Shown here: piece by piece, positions 52,274-61,991 of the stretch | How positions within the stretch are numbered: position 1 is the first letter of the stretch | Layout of the letters: the number at the start of each line of letters is the position of its first letter | Assembly (NCBI GenBank): GCA_910578285.1 | Contig: CAJTQL010000001.1 | Span: 223,251-287,250, forward strand | Direction: 5' to 3' | Source of the DNA: an uncultured Helicobacteraceae bacterium | Lineage (GTDB): Bacteria > Campylobacterota > Campylobacteria > Campylobacterales > Helicobacteraceae | DNA: 64,000 nucleotides | Notes under the pieces: model-generated | The model's input: only the letters and a program-made list of their open reading frames with translations | Database searches by the model: none | Told to the model about the DNA's origin: nothing | Position numbers and translations under genes: made by a program

Positions 52274-53821
52274 ATGGAATCTGTAATTATTTTTGATACA
52301 ACTTTGCGCGATGGCGAACAGAGCCCCGGCGCATCGATGACAACCGAAGAAAAAATCAAAATCGCACTCGGGCTCGAACGTTTGGGCGTTGATGTGATAG
52401 AAGCAGGATTTGCCGCATCAAGCCCGGGCGATTTTGAAGCGATTGCACAAATTGCGGCTCTTGTGCAAAAAAGCACTGTCTGTTCACTTGCGCGCGCCGT
52501 TCCTTCCGATATTGAAGCAGCAGCAAAGGCAATCGCCAAAGCACCTAAAAAGCGAATCCATACGTTCATTGCCACAAGCCCGATTCATATGGAATACAAG
52601 CTCAAACTCACGCCCAATAAGGTGATTGCCAAAGCTATCGAGGCTGTGAGGCTCGCCAAAAGCTTCACAGACGATGTCGAGTTTAGCTGCGAGGACGCAA
52701 GCCGAAGCGAAATGCCATTCTTGAAAGAAATCCTAAGCGCCGTTGTCGAGGCGGGCGCAACAACGCTCAATCTCCCCGACACCGTGGGCTACCGATTCCC
52801 CAATGAAATCGGCACAATGATTGCCGAGCTCGCTAGCTTTATCGGAAACAAGGCGATTCTCTCTGTCCATTGCCACAACGATTTGGGGCAGGCAACGGCA
52901 AATGCGGTGTATGGAATCTTGAATGGCGCGCGGCAGGTCGAATGCACAATTAATGGGCTTGGCGAACGCGCGGGCAATACAGCACTTGAAGAAGTCGCAA
53001 TGATTCTCAAAACACGCAAAGATTTGTTTGGCAACCTCACAACCAACATCAATACGCAAGAAATCTATGGTATCAGCAAGCTTGTTGCTGATATTACCGG
53101 CATTCGCCCGCAACCCAACAAGGCGATTGTGGGCAAGAACGCGTTTGCGCATGAAAGCGGAATCCATCAAGACGGCGTGCTCAAAAACCCCGAAACTTAT
53201 GAGATTATGCGCCCAAACGATATTGGAATCCCCGAAAACAATGGGCTGGTGCTTGGCAAACATTCAGGGCGCGCGGCATTTAAGGACAAGATTCTTGCGC
53301 TTGGCTACAAGAACATCAGCGAAGAGGAGTTTCAAAACGCATTCGAACGCTTTAAGGAGCTTTGCGATAACAAAAAGGAGATTTTTGATGACGACATTCG
53401 CGCGATTTTGGGCGAAGAAACAACGCATATTCCACAAATTTTTGTGCTTGAGTGTTTGCAAGTCAGCGTGTGCTCCAATGGGCAACATTGTTCAGCTGTA
53501 AGCATTACAAAAAACGGCGAAACATTGAGCGATTCGGCGCTTGGCAATGGCGCAGTGGATAGCATTCTCAAAACAATCGACCGCGTGAGCGGACAATGCA
53601 GCACACTCAAAGACTATAAAGTTGAGGCAGTTACAAGCGGTAAAGATGCGCTTGCAAAAGTCGTTGTCAAGGTACAATTTGAATCAAACAAGCCTGCCAT
53701 TATCGGGCATGGAGTCGACATTGATACATTAACGGCAACAGCAAAAGCCTATATATCAGCGCTCAATAATTATTTTGATATGAAAGACCTCATCAGCAAC
53801 AAAGAAGGCATGTGTTTGTAG
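52274..53821 (+). CDS. leuA: 2-isopropylmalate synthase
   Basis: LeuA makes isopropylmalate from acetyl-CoA and ketoisovalerate, the first step to leucine. The 515-residue protein begins with IFDTTLRDGEQSPGASM, contains the metal histidines in SVHCHNDLGQATANA, GKHSGRAAF, and a C-terminal regulatory domain (from about residue 390) that should bind leucine. AAAGGAG precedes ATG 52274. No attenuator peptide is visible upstream. Confidence 0.96.
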   Translation: MESVIIFDTTLRDGEQSPGASMTTEEKIKIALGLERLGVDVIEAGFAASSPGDFEAIAQIAALVQKSTVCSLARAVPSDIEAAAKAIAKAPKKRIHTFIATSPIHMEYKLKLTPNKVIAKAIEAVRLAKSFTDDVEFSCEDASRSEMPFLKEILSAVVEAGATTLNLPDTVGYRFPNEIGTMIAELASFIGNKAILSVHCHNDLGQATANAVYGILNGARQVECTINGLGERAGNTALEEVAMILKTRKDLFGNLTTNINTQEIYGISKLVADITGIRPQPNKAIVGKNAFAHESGIHQDGVLKNPETYEIMRPNDIGIPENNGLVLGKHSGRAAFKDKILALGYKNISEEEFQNAFERFKELCDNKKEIFDDDIRAILGEETTHIPQIFVLECLQVSVCSNGQHCSAVSITKNGETLSDSALGNGAVDSILKTIDRVSGQCSTLKDYKVEAVTSGKDALAKVVVKVQFESNKPAIIGHGVDIDTLTATAKAYISALNNYFDMKDLISNKEGMCL

Positions 53822-53845
53822 CAGCGCGGTGCGCAAGGGGGGATT

Positions 53846-54706
53846 ATGCAGGCAAAATTTGTGATTCAACTCTGCGTTGCCATGTTCTTTTGGGGCGGCG
53901 CATGGAGCGCAACCAAGCTCATTGTCGACTACACAAGCACTGATGTGCTCGCCTTTTGGCGCTTTGCTCTTGCTGCGGTGTCTTTTTTGCCTATAGTGTT
54001 GTTTTGGCATGTCAACCTTGCCATTTCACGCCGCACGTTCCTATTTTTGCTGCTTGCAAGCCTCATGAATGTCGGCTATGCCCTACTCTTTTTTCGAGGA
54101 ATCGTCATGGGGCTCGCGGGGGCGGGTGGCGTGCTTGTTACAACGCTCATTCCTATCGCAACATTTTTGCTTGCCTTTCTCATCTACCGCCATAAACCAA
54201 GCAAGATTGAATCCATTGGGCTTTCTCTTGGGCTCATCTCGGGATTTTTGCTGACACAACTCCACACACCTGAACTCTTGCTCGCAAATGGCAATCTCTA
54301 TTTTGTCGCCTCGGCGTTTGTTTGGGCAATTCTCACGCTCATCTTGCAAAATATCCACCACGACATACACCCTGTGGCGATTAATTTCTATATCTGCTTG
54401 TTTAGCGTGATTCTCTTTGCACCTCTAGTGAATGAGCCCACACAACTGCTTGCAATTTTTCATTTTGATTGGGTCTTTTGGGCTGGAATGCTTTTTATCA
54501 GCTGCTGCTCAGTTGCGATTGGAACGACACTTTATTACCATGCAATCAAGCAGCTTGGTGGCAGCAAGGCAAGCGCATTTAATCTGCTCGTGCCGCTGTT
54601 TGCAATGCTTCTTAGCTGGGCATTGCTTGGCGAAACACCTACGCTCAATACCATGATTGGCGGCTCGCTTGCGATTGTCGCAATCCTCTGCCTCTCAAGA
54701 CGCTAG
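53846..54706 (+). CDS. EamA/DMT-family transporter
   Basis: A 286-residue inner-membrane protein with ten predicted helices arranged as two EamA repeats (WGGAWSATKLIVDYTSTDVL at the first repeat start, ASAFVWAILTLIL at the second). Such proteins usually export amino acids or metabolites. It follows leuA by 24 bases, so leucine-related export is possible but unproven. Confidence 0.88.
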   Translation: MQAKFVIQLCVAMFFWGGAWSATKLIVDYTSTDVLAFWRFALAAVSFLPIVLFWHVNLAISRRTFLFLLLASLMNVGYALLFFRGIVMGLAGAGGVLVTTLIPIATFLLAFLIYRHKPSKIESIGLSLGLISGFLLTQLHTPELLLANGNLYFVASAFVWAILTLILQNIHHDIHPVAINFYICLFSVILFAPLVNEPTQLLAIFHFDWVFWAGMLFISCCSVAIGTTLYYHAIKQLGGSKASAFNLLVPLFAMLLSWALLGETPTLNTMIGGSLAIVAILCLSRR

Positions 54707-54708
54707 GC

Positions 54709-55665
54709 TCACAAAAAGAGCCCAAGCCCAAATCCAATGCGGCGCACACGGCGATTATAATCATACAGACTCTCACCATAGCCCGTAAAAACTTGTGCAT
54801 ACCAATACAAATCATTACTCATCGGATACGCATAATCAAGCAGAATCGAGCCCTTAGCACGATAGAGTGCATTTAGGAGCGTTGCTGAAAAGATATGCTT
54901 GCCAAGCCTTTGTTCAATCATCAGCTCGCCATTGCCGAGATAATTGGTAATATCGGGGTTATCATCGCCTTGCGCATCTTGCGGATTCTCTTTTGGGCGC
55001 TCCTTGAATCGCGCCCAAAGCTTGTAGCGCACGGTTGTCTGATAATATTTATAGCCCGCAACAAACACGATTCTATCCCAGCTGCGCGAATAATCAACAC
55101 CGCCGCCATTACTCTCATGCATATAGCCAATATTGAGATATTCGAGCGTGCCCACATACCAATCATTGAGATACAAAGATGTATTGGTTTGGTAATTTAA
55201 AAATAGCTCGGGACGATAGTTGTTCTCACGAAATGGACGCGATTGTGCTGGATTGTAGAGTTGCCAAAATGATTTTTGCGTATAAGCAAAATAGAGATTA
55301 AGCGGTAATGTGCCAATCTGACGAAACACAGGAGTTTTGAAACTAAACTGAAATTTTGCTTCTAAATCTTTTTCATTTCGTGGGCGAGTCGAGAGTGCAT
55401 AACTAAAGGGCAAAAGATACATCGCATCGTGCGTTGTTGTGCCTGTCGTATCAAGAGCTTTTTTGAAGAATTTGCGATAGAAATTGTCCTCTTCAGAATT
55501 GACACGAACACCGCGGTCAGCCGTTTGATAATCCTCAAAATGCTTGTCCTCATCTTTGAGTGCTTGTTCTAGTGCGACACTAGGAATCTGGCGCGGAATC
55601 TCACCAACAAGAGGCTCGGCACGCGCGCATAACAATACAACCGATAAGAAGATACAAAAGCGCAT
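54709..55665 (-). CDS. pldA: Outer-membrane phospholipase A
   Basis: OMPLA hydrolyses phospholipids in the outer membrane. The 318-residue protein has a signal peptide (RFCIFLSVVLLCARAEP), the beta-barrel part with YFAYTQKSFWQLY and the catalytic YMHESNGGG (His-Ser pair), with the third residue in the RSWDRIV strand region. The C-terminal strand ends in aromatic/leucine residues (GFGLGLFL). ATG 55665 is chosen over 55761 because it starts the signal peptide. Confidence 0.92.
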   Translation of the reverse strand: MRFCIFLSVVLLCARAEPLVGEIPRQIPSVALEQALKDEDKHFEDYQTADRGVRVNSEEDNFYRKFFKKALDTTGTTTHDAMYLLPFSYALSTRPRNEKDLEAKFQFSFKTPVFRQIGTLPLNLYFAYTQKSFWQLYNPAQSRPFRENNYRPELFLNYQTNTSLYLNDWYVGTLEYLNIGYMHESNGGGVDYSRSWDRIVFVAGYKYYQTTVRYKLWARFKERPKENPQDAQGDDNPDITNYLGNGELMIEQRLGKHIFSATLLNALYRAKGSILLDYAYPMSNDLYWYAQVFTGYGESLYDYNRRVRRIGFGLGLFL

Positions 55666-55689
55666 AGAGTTTGATGAGTCGTTTTTTGG

Positions 55690-55695
55690 TATTAT
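55690..55695 (+). promoter_or_regulatory. -10 element before glmS
   Basis: TATTAT 36 bases before the glmS start, within the pldA start region on the other strand; the two genes diverge. Confidence 0.45.
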
Positions 55696-55730
55696 ACCCA
55701 AAATTTTTGACATGCACTCAAGGAGAGGCG

Positions 55731-57512
55731 ATGTGTGGAATTGTGGGCTATATTGGCGCAAATGAAAAAGCTAAACTCATGCTAGAAATGCTCAAAGAGC
55801 TCGAATATCGCGGCTATGATTCTGCAGGAATTGCGATTCTCAAAAATGATACATTGTCAATTTTTCGTGCCACAGGCAAACTCACAAATCTTGCAAACAC
55901 TCTCAAAGATTTCCGCTCAAGCGGCTTTGGGCTTGCAATTGGGCATACACGCTGGGCGACACATGGCAAACCCACAGAAACCAATGCCCACCCCCACACA
56001 GCGACATTCTCGAGTGTGATTCACAACGGAATCATCGAAAATTATCAAGACATCAAACAAGAACTCGAACAAAAGGGAATCGCGTTTCGTTCACAAACAG
56101 ACACAGAAGTCATTGTGCATCTTTTCGAGGAGATTCTCAAGACTACAAACGACATTCTAAGCGCATTTGAACAAACCATTGCCCGTCTCAAAGGCGCGTA
56201 TGCAATCTTACTCATCACAAAACAAAGCCCTGATAGAATCTATTATGCAAAACAAGGCTCGCCGCTCATTATCGGCAAAGGCAAAGCTGGAATCTACTTT
56301 GCCTCATCAGACGCTCCGCTCATCGGGCTTGCACATCATGTAAGCTATCTTGAAGACGGGCAAAGCGGCTATATCAACTGCCACAATTTCGAGACATTGC
56401 CCAACATTTGCCCGCTGCACACAAACAAACTCTATGCTCAAAAAGACGGGTTTCGCTATTTTATGGAAAAAGAAATCTATGAGCAGCACAAAGTGTTGCT
56501 CGAAACGATGATGGGGCGAATCGATGGCGATACAATCCTCTTTGACGAGCTCAAAGACTTTGTTCTGCCTCAATCGATTCTGCTTTGCGCATGTGGCACA
56601 AGCTACCATGCCGCCCTTGTCGCAAGCTATCTACTTGAACGCATTGCAAAAATCAAATGTAATGTCGCAATCGCAAGTGAATGGCGCTATCGCGAGCCCA
56701 TCATGGACACAAATGAGCTCTTTATCGCGATTAGCCAAAGCGGCGAAACAGCCGACACGCTCGAGGCACTCAAAATTGCAAAACGTCATGGAATGCGCAG
56801 CCTCGCTGTGTGCAATGTTGACAATAGCTCGATTGTGCGCGAAGCCACGTGGACGATTCTCACACGTGCAGGAATCGAGAAGGGCGTAGCAAGCACCAAA
56901 GCTTTTGCCACACAAGTCATGGTGCTTTGGATGTTTGCGCTCTATTGCGCACAACATCAGCGCAAACTCTTACCACAAGATATCCGACAACAATGCACTG
57001 CAATGTTGCGTTCTGTCGAGGCAACCAAAGTTGCACCCAAAATGCATGACAAGATTCGCCGCTTAAGCAAGCATTATCTACATGGGCATGGCTTTTTCTT
57101 TGTGGGGCGCGACATCTTCTACCCTCTTGCGCTCGAGGGCGCGCTCAAACTTAAAGAAATCAGCTACCTCCATGCCGAGGGCTACCCAAGCGGCGATATG
57201 AAACATGGTCCCATCGCACTTGCTGACGATGGGCTCTTTACCATTGCGCTCATGCCACAACACATGCTGTTTGACAAAACCAAAAGCAATATCGAGGAAC
57301 TCGCAGCACGTGATGCAACGATTTGTGCCATTAGCCCTATTGAAGTTGAGGTTGCTGATGATTGGATAATGCTAGGCAACCATGCAAGCTATATGGAAGA
57401 GTTTTTCGAAACAATGGTGATTTTGCAGCTCCTTGCGCTTGAAATCTCGATTCGGCTAGGCAACGATGTCGATATGCCGCGCAACCTTGCAAAAAGCGTA
57501 ACGGTTGAATAA
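55731..57512 (+). CDS. glmS: Glutamine-fructose-6-phosphate aminotransferase (isomerizing)
   Basis: GlmS makes glucosamine-6-phosphate for peptidoglycan and LPS. The 593-residue protein starts MCGIVGYIGAN with the nucleophile Cys2, shows GHTRWATHG and HNGIIENYQDI of the glutaminase, then two SIS domains with CGTSYHAAL and ISQSGETADTLEAL, and ends MPRNLAKSVTVE. The start at 55731 follows AAGGAG; the longer frame from 55671 would bury Cys2. No ribozyme is expected or seen. Confidence 0.96.
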   Translation: MCGIVGYIGANEKAKLMLEMLKELEYRGYDSAGIAILKNDTLSIFRATGKLTNLANTLKDFRSSGFGLAIGHTRWATHGKPTETNAHPHTATFSSVIHNGIIENYQDIKQELEQKGIAFRSQTDTEVIVHLFEEILKTTNDILSAFEQTIARLKGAYAILLITKQSPDRIYYAKQGSPLIIGKGKAGIYFASSDAPLIGLAHHVSYLEDGQSGYINCHNFETLPNICPLHTNKLYAQKDGFRYFMEKEIYEQHKVLLETMMGRIDGDTILFDELKDFVLPQSILLCACGTSYHAALVASYLLERIAKIKCNVAIASEWRYREPIMDTNELFIAISQSGETADTLEALKIAKRHGMRSLAVCNVDNSSIVREATWTILTRAGIEKGVASTKAFATQVMVLWMFALYCAQHQRKLLPQDIRQQCTAMLRSVEATKVAPKMHDKIRRLSKHYLHGHGFFFVGRDIFYPLALEGALKLKEISYLHAEGYPSGDMKHGPIALADDGLFTIALMPQHMLFDKTKSNIEELAARDATICAISPIEVEVADDWIMLGNHASYMEEFFETMVILQLLALEISIRLGNDVDMPRNLAKSVTVE

Positions 57513-57518
57513 GACAGA

Positions 57519-59258
57519 ATGTTGCATTTTAGCCGTGTTAGCACAAAATTTTTTATCGTTCTTGCCCTGTCATGGTTTGCTCTCGCCGTGATTATGGCAG
57601 TGGTGATTAGCATTGGCGTGCGCAATCTTGGTGTAGCAAGCACAAAAGATGATGCGCTGCTCATTGCGCGCCTGCTCGATGAACAGCTAGGCACTGCTGA
57701 TTTTGCAACACATTCATTCAAAAATATCGAATATCCGCTCCAAATTGCACAAACCTACAATATCGAATCTATCGAGCTTTTCAACAAAAATGATTTGCTC
57801 GATAATCCATATGCACAAAAGGCGCTGGCACAAAAGCGCGATATTGTTGAGATTGTCGAACATCTCGATGGATTCTTGGTGCGTATCCATGTGCCACATC
57901 TCAATAAAAATGGCGATGTAGAGGGCATTATGTCAGTTACCGTGAATGCAATTGCCTTCCGCCAAAAATATATGCAGATTGTCTTGTGGATGTTTGTCCT
58001 CATTCTCATCTTTATCGCACTCGAGATTCTCATTTTGCGCAAAATCTTTGCACCTTATATCGCCTTCTATGAAGACTTATGTGAGAATATTCTCGAAACT
58101 GACAAGGGCAATTTCAAAAAACAGCTACAGACTAAGTTGCGCGATGAAGTCGCTGATATTGCCCTGCTCATCAACACAACCAATGCAAAAATCGATGCGA
58201 TTATCTGCAATATCGAAAGCAGGATTCCAAGCCTTATGCACTACCAAAAAGAACGTTATCATAACAATCCGCTCGTGCGAATCCATGAAGTCATCAATGA
58301 ACTCGTTGATGTGTATCAATTCAAACATCTCATCGAAGCGTCATCGATTCGATTCATGCAGCAAGCCTTCATGCAGCTTTTCTCGCGCATTGGGTTGCCG
58401 CTTGTTGCGTTTGTCGAATCAACAGATGAACAAGATAGACTCATTTTCCCTGATGATGCGAGCCAGTTGCGCGCATATCATCAAGCACTCCACTGCGCAA
58501 ATGTTCACAATCAAAACGAGCCGTTTTGCCCCATTGTTTTTCATGATTCGCCAGCGATTTGGTGCACCTTTTGTGTCGCACGCAATGTGCGTTGGGAATT
58601 TGTCTTTGCAATGACAAAAGAGCAGTTCAACAACGTGTTTCCGCTGCTTTCCAACTATTTCAACATCAGCACAAGCACAATCGAAAACCGCTATCTTTTA
58701 GATTTGCTCAAAGCAAATTCTCAAAAAGACGCGCTCACAGGGCTCAACAACCGCGCATTTCTCAATGAATTCAGCGACAACATTACGTCCCAAGCACAAC
58801 GAATCGAGCTCGAATATGCCGTGATGATGATAGACATCGATTTTTTCAAGCGCGTCAATGATAGCTATGGACACAACATCGGCGACAACGTGCTACGTCA
58901 CCTTGCGCTCGTTTTTACAAAAACCATTCGCACGAGCGATTTGGCTGTACGCTATGGTGGCGAGGAATTTTTGATTTTATTGCTCGGCTGCCCACAAAAT
59001 GATGCAATCCGTGTCGCGCAAAAAATCAAAAATGTCTTTGAATCGCAAGTCTTTGAAAGCGATTTTGGTGAAACATTCTCATGTACACTTAGCATTGGAA
59101 TCGCGCGCTTTCCGCATGATGCAAACAACATGGCATTGGCAATCAAATATGCCGACATTGCGCTATATGCTGCAAAAAAATCAGGCAGAAACCAGATTCT
59201 ATGCTTTGAAACACCCATGATTCCAAATGATTTTAACCCGCTGAAAGTCAAAGGATAG
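57519..59258 (+). CDS. Membrane-bound GGDEF diguanylate cyclase
   Basis: The 579-residue protein has membrane helices at about 9-31 and 150-170 around a periplasmic sensor part of ~115 residues, a cytoplasmic middle part, and a C-terminal GGDEF domain (about 405-570) with the active-site loop RYGGEEFLILL. The DALTGLNNRAF start of the domain and the IDIDFFKRVNDSYGH metal site are intact, so it should make cyclic di-GMP. H. pylori is generally described as lacking this signal, so its presence marks a different lifestyle. It starts 6 bases after glmS with only a weak ribosome site. Confidence 0.92.
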   Translation: MLHFSRVSTKFFIVLALSWFALAVIMAVVISIGVRNLGVASTKDDALLIARLLDEQLGTADFATHSFKNIEYPLQIAQTYNIESIELFNKNDLLDNPYAQKALAQKRDIVEIVEHLDGFLVRIHVPHLNKNGDVEGIMSVTVNAIAFRQKYMQIVLWMFVLILIFIALEILILRKIFAPYIAFYEDLCENILETDKGNFKKQLQTKLRDEVADIALLINTTNAKIDAIICNIESRIPSLMHYQKERYHNNPLVRIHEVINELVDVYQFKHLIEASSIRFMQQAFMQLFSRIGLPLVAFVESTDEQDRLIFPDDASQLRAYHQALHCANVHNQNEPFCPIVFHDSPAIWCTFCVARNVRWEFVFAMTKEQFNNVFPLLSNYFNISTSTIENRYLLDLLKANSQKDALTGLNNRAFLNEFSDNITSQAQRIELEYAVMMIDIDFFKRVNDSYGHNIGDNVLRHLALVFTKTIRTSDLAVRYGGEEFLILLLGCPQNDAIRVAQKIKNVFESQVFESDFGETFSCTLSIGIARFPHDANNMALAIKYADIALYAAKKSGRNQILCFETPMIPNDFNPLKVKG

Positions 59259-59262
59259 AGAG

Positions 59263-60231
59263 ATGGCAATGATTGATATGCAATCGCTTGGCAAATATTA
59301 TGGCACACACAAAGTACTCGACAATATCAATCTGCATATCGACAAAGGACAAATCTATGGGCTCATCGGACACAGCGGAGCTGGAAAATCGACATTGTTG
59401 CGCACGATAAATGGGCTCGAAAGCTTCGATGAAGGCACGCTTTGCGTGTGTGGCACAGACATCAAAACGCTTGGACTCAAAAACCTAAGGAATCTGCGCA
59501 AGAAAATTGGCATGATTTTTCAAAATTTTTCGCTCCTTGCGCGCAAAAATGTGTTTGAAAATGTCGCTCTACCTCTTGAATGTTGGGGCATTGGACGCAC
59601 AAATATCAAACACCGCGTTAATGAGCTACTTGCGCTTGTCGGATTACAAGAACGTGCCAACCACTACCCAGCAAACCTTAGCGGTGGGCAAAAACAGCGC
59701 GTAGGAATCGCGCGTGCGCTTGCGCTAAACCCCGAGATTCTGCTTTGCGATGAAGCCACAAGCGCGCTCGACCCAAACACAACAAATGCAATTCTCGACT
59801 TGCTCGCGCGTATCAATCGCGAACTTGACGTAACAATGGTGATTGTTACACATGAAATCGAAGTGATTAAAAAAATCTGCCACAATGCAGCATTTTTGGA
59901 TGCGGGCAATATCGCGCAAAATGGCAATGTCCAATCACTCTTTCTCGCACCCAACGCAAAGCTGCGGCAATTCTTGGGAGAACGCGACAATTTCATCTTT
60001 CAAGGCATTGCACTGCGAATCTACTTTCCCAAAGCCATTGCACAGCAACCGATTATCACAAAAATGGCGCGCGAGCTGCAATGCGATTTTACAATTATCG
60101 GTGGCAAGCTCGAAGAATTTGACGATTGTGTCATGGGAGCGCTCGTGCTCGATGTTCCACAGACACATCTGCAAGCTGTTCAAGATTTCCTCACTCGTGA
60201 AAATGCCCTTTGGGAGGTGCTCAATGCTTGA
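59263..60231 (+). CDS. metN: Methionine ABC transporter ATP-binding protein MetN
   Basis: MetN drives methionine uptake. The 322-residue protein has Walker A GHSGAGKST (residues 36-44), signature LSGGQKQRVGIARAL, Walker B LLCDEATSALDP and a C-terminal NIL domain (about 240-320) that senses methionine. It follows the GGDEF gene by 4 bases and overlaps metI by 8. Confidence 0.93.
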   Translation: MAMIDMQSLGKYYGTHKVLDNINLHIDKGQIYGLIGHSGAGKSTLLRTINGLESFDEGTLCVCGTDIKTLGLKNLRNLRKKIGMIFQNFSLLARKNVFENVALPLECWGIGRTNIKHRVNELLALVGLQERANHYPANLSGGQKQRVGIARALALNPEILLCDEATSALDPNTTNAILDLLARINRELDVTMVIVTHEIEVIKKICHNAAFLDAGNIAQNGNVQSLFLAPNAKLRQFLGERDNFIFQGIALRIYFPKAIAQQPIITKMARELQCDFTIIGGKLEEFDDCVMGALVLDVPQTHLQAVQDFLTRENALWEVLNA

Positions 60232-60877
60232 TTCCAAACTCATCTCAATCCTTCTAAATGCGACCCTCGAAACGCTCTATATGAGCTTTGTCAGCAGCTT
60301 TCTCGCTTTCTTGGGCGGACTAGCACTCGCTGTTTTGTTGATTCTAAGCGACAAAGATGCGCTGCGCCCAATGCCATTACTCTACAAAATCCTCGATGCA
60401 GGTATCAATATCTTGCGCTCTTTTCCATTCTTGATTCTCATCATTATCCTCTTTCCTTTCACGCGATTCTTGCTCGGGCAAAGCACGGGCTCAACGGCAA
60501 TGATTGTGCCGCTTAGTATTGGGATTACACCTTTTGTGGCGCGCATCATCGAAACCGCATTTCGCGAAGTGGACAAAGGAATCATCGAGGCAGCGCGCAG
60601 CTTTGGGGCGAGCGATATGCAGATTGTTTTCAAAGTGATGTTTGTTGAGGCACTGCCCGCAATCGTTTCGGGGCTAGTTTTGGTGCTGATTATGGCAATC
60701 GGATTCTCGGCAATGGCGGGCTCAATTGGCGGCGGCGGGCTTGGCGATGTCGCCGTGAAATATGGCTACTATCGATTCCAAACCGATATTTTACTTGCCA
60801 CAGTTGTGGTTCTAATTGTGCTTGTGCAGCTCATTCAAATGTGCGGTAATTGGGCATACCGCCGTTTGAAAAAATAA
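60224..60877 (+). CDS. metI: Methionine ABC transporter permease MetI
   Basis: The 217-residue permease has five membrane helices and the EAA loop EAARSFGASDMQIVFKVM, which contacts MetN. The start ATG 60224 follows GGGAGG; a longer frame reaching back to 59885 lies within metN and is not coding. No MetQ binding protein is in view. Confidence 0.93.
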   Translation: MLDSKLISILLNATLETLYMSFVSSFLAFLGGLALAVLLILSDKDALRPMPLLYKILDAGINILRSFPFLILIIILFPFTRFLLGQSTGSTAMIVPLSIGITPFVARIIETAFREVDKGIIEAARSFGASDMQIVFKVMFVEALPAIVSGLVLVLIMAIGFSAMAGSIGGGGLGDVAVKYGYYRFQTDILLATVVVLIVLVQLIQMCGNWAYRRLKK

Positions 60878-60879
60878 AT

Positions 60880-60906
60880 TTGCATAAAATTTCATTTTTT
60901 ATGCAA
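60880..60906 (+). terminator. Inverted repeat after metI
   Basis: TTGCATAAAA at 60880-60889 and TTTTATGCAA at 60897-60906 form a perfect 10-base stem with an AT-rich loop. It could end the glmS-metI transcript. Confidence 0.5.
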
Positions 60907-60934
60907 GATTCTTGCTTTTTGCAAAAAAATGCGC

Positions 60935-60940
60935 TATACT
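60935..60940 (+). promoter_or_regulatory. -10 element of the tRNA cluster
   Basis: TATACT ends 13 bases before tRNA-Gly, with TTGCTT near 60912 as a possible -35. Confidence 0.55.
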
Positions 60941-60953
60941 TCTTTTCTGTTTT

Positions 60954-61028
60954 GCGGGAGTAGCTCAGTGGTAGAGCACAACCTTGCCAAGGTTGGGGCC
61001 GCGGGTTCGATCCCCGTCTCCCGCTCCA
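60954..61028 (+). tRNA. tRNA-Gly(GCC)
   Basis: A 75-base cloverleaf with acceptor GCGGGAG/CTCCCGC, loop TTGCCAA (anticodon GCC), T-loop GTTCGATC and encoded CCA. First of a four-tRNA array. Confidence 0.96.
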
Positions 61029-61099
61029 ATTCTGCTATTTCATAGTTCTGCCCATAAGATTCTGCAGAGATTCTAGATTGCAGCTGTGCAGAATTTTAT

Positions 61100-61186
61100 G
61101 CCCGAATGGTGGAATGGTAGACACAAGGGACTTAAAATCCCTCGGACATTGCGTCCGTGCCGGTTCAAGTCCGGCTTCGGGCACCA
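61100..61186 (+). tRNA. tRNA-Leu(TAA)
   Basis: An 87-base class II tRNA: acceptor GCCCGAA/TTCGGGC, loop CTTAAAA (anticodon TAA), long variable arm GGACATTGCGTCC and encoded CCA. Confidence 0.96.
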
Positions 61187-61189
61187 AAA

Positions 61190-61264
61190 GGCGACATAGC
61201 CAAGTGGTAAGGCGTGGGCCTGCAAAGCCCTGATTCCCCAGTTCGAATCTGGGTGTCGCCTCCA
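61190..61264 (+). tRNA. tRNA-Cys(GCA)
   Basis: A 75-base tRNA: acceptor GGCGACA/TGTCGCC, loop CTGCAAA (anticodon GCA), discriminator T as expected for Cys, and encoded CCA. Confidence 0.96.
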
Positions 61265-61289
61265 ATCAATCATCTAACTTAAATATTTA

Positions 61290-61377
61290 CGGGAGATGGC
61301 TGAGCGGTCGAAAGCGGCGGTCTTGAAAACCGTTGAGGGTCACACCTCCGGGGGTTCGAATCCCTCTCTCCCGGCCA
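61290..61377 (+). tRNA. tRNA-Ser(TGA)
   Basis: An 88-base class II tRNA: acceptor CGGGAGA/TCTCCCG, loop CTTGAAA (anticodon TGA), long variable arm GAGGGTCACACCTC, discriminator G and encoded CCA. Confidence 0.96.
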
Positions 61378-61391
61378 CCTAAAGGCACAAT

Positions 61392-61991
61392 GTGCAACAG
61401 CTCTATGCCATTAGCGATGAGATTCTCACACCTTATTCCACGATTCACTCCCAACTCGAAGCAGCTCTATGTGCAGGTGTTTCTATCTTCCAATTGCGCG
61501 ACAAAACACACACAGATAGCGAAATTGCTCCGCTAGTATCCGAGCTTTCGTCTCTTTGTCATCATTTCAATGCGCGCTTTGTGCTCAACGACCGCTATGA
61601 GCTTGCATGCAAGCTTGGTGTTGGTGTGCATCTTGGCAAAGACGAGCTTTACAAACTCAATCCAAACGAATCAGCAAACTTGCCTTATCTTGGCATTTCA
61701 TGCTATGATTCACTGCAAAAGGCGCAGCAAGCAAAAATGCTTGGCGCCGATTATATCGCCTTTGGCAGTTGCTTTGATTCGCCCACAAAACCTGCGGCAG
61801 TGCGTGCTCCGCTTGCACTCTTTGCGCAGGCATTGCCACTTGGGATTCCGTTGTGTGCAATTGGCGGCATCACACCAGAGAATGCAAAATTTCTCAAAAA
61901 TGCCGATATGCTTGCTGTAATCACAGCATTATGGCGGGGCGACATCGCGCAGAATGTCGCAAAACTCTTGGAGGCAATGCGTGCAGATTAG
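61392..61991 (+). CDS. thiE: Thiamine-phosphate synthase ThiE (TenI-like possible)
   Basis: A 199-residue TIM-barrel with VSIFQLRDKTHTDSEI, FVLNDRYELACKLGVGVHLG and YIAFGSCFDSPTK, followed by AIGGITPENA: the ThiE/TenI pattern. ThiE joins the two thiamine halves; TenI is a related thiazole tautomerase, which I cannot exclude. Start is GTG 61392 behind AAAGG, only 14 bases after tRNA-Ser, so it may be transcribed with the tRNAs. Confidence 0.82.
   Translation: MQQLYAISDEILTPYSTIHSQLEAALCAGVSIFQLRDKTHTDSEIAPLVSELSSLCHHFNARFVLNDRYELACKLGVGVHLGKDELYKLNPNESANLPYLGISCYDSLQKAQQAKMLGADYIAFGSCFDSPTKPAAVRAPLALFAQALPLGIPLCAIGGITPENAKFLKNADMLAVITALWRGDIAQNVAKLLEAMRAD

Noticed and set aside
60880..60906. 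Possible regulatory RNA in the gap before the tRNA genes
   Set aside because: Only one simple palindrome is present; a terminator explains it.
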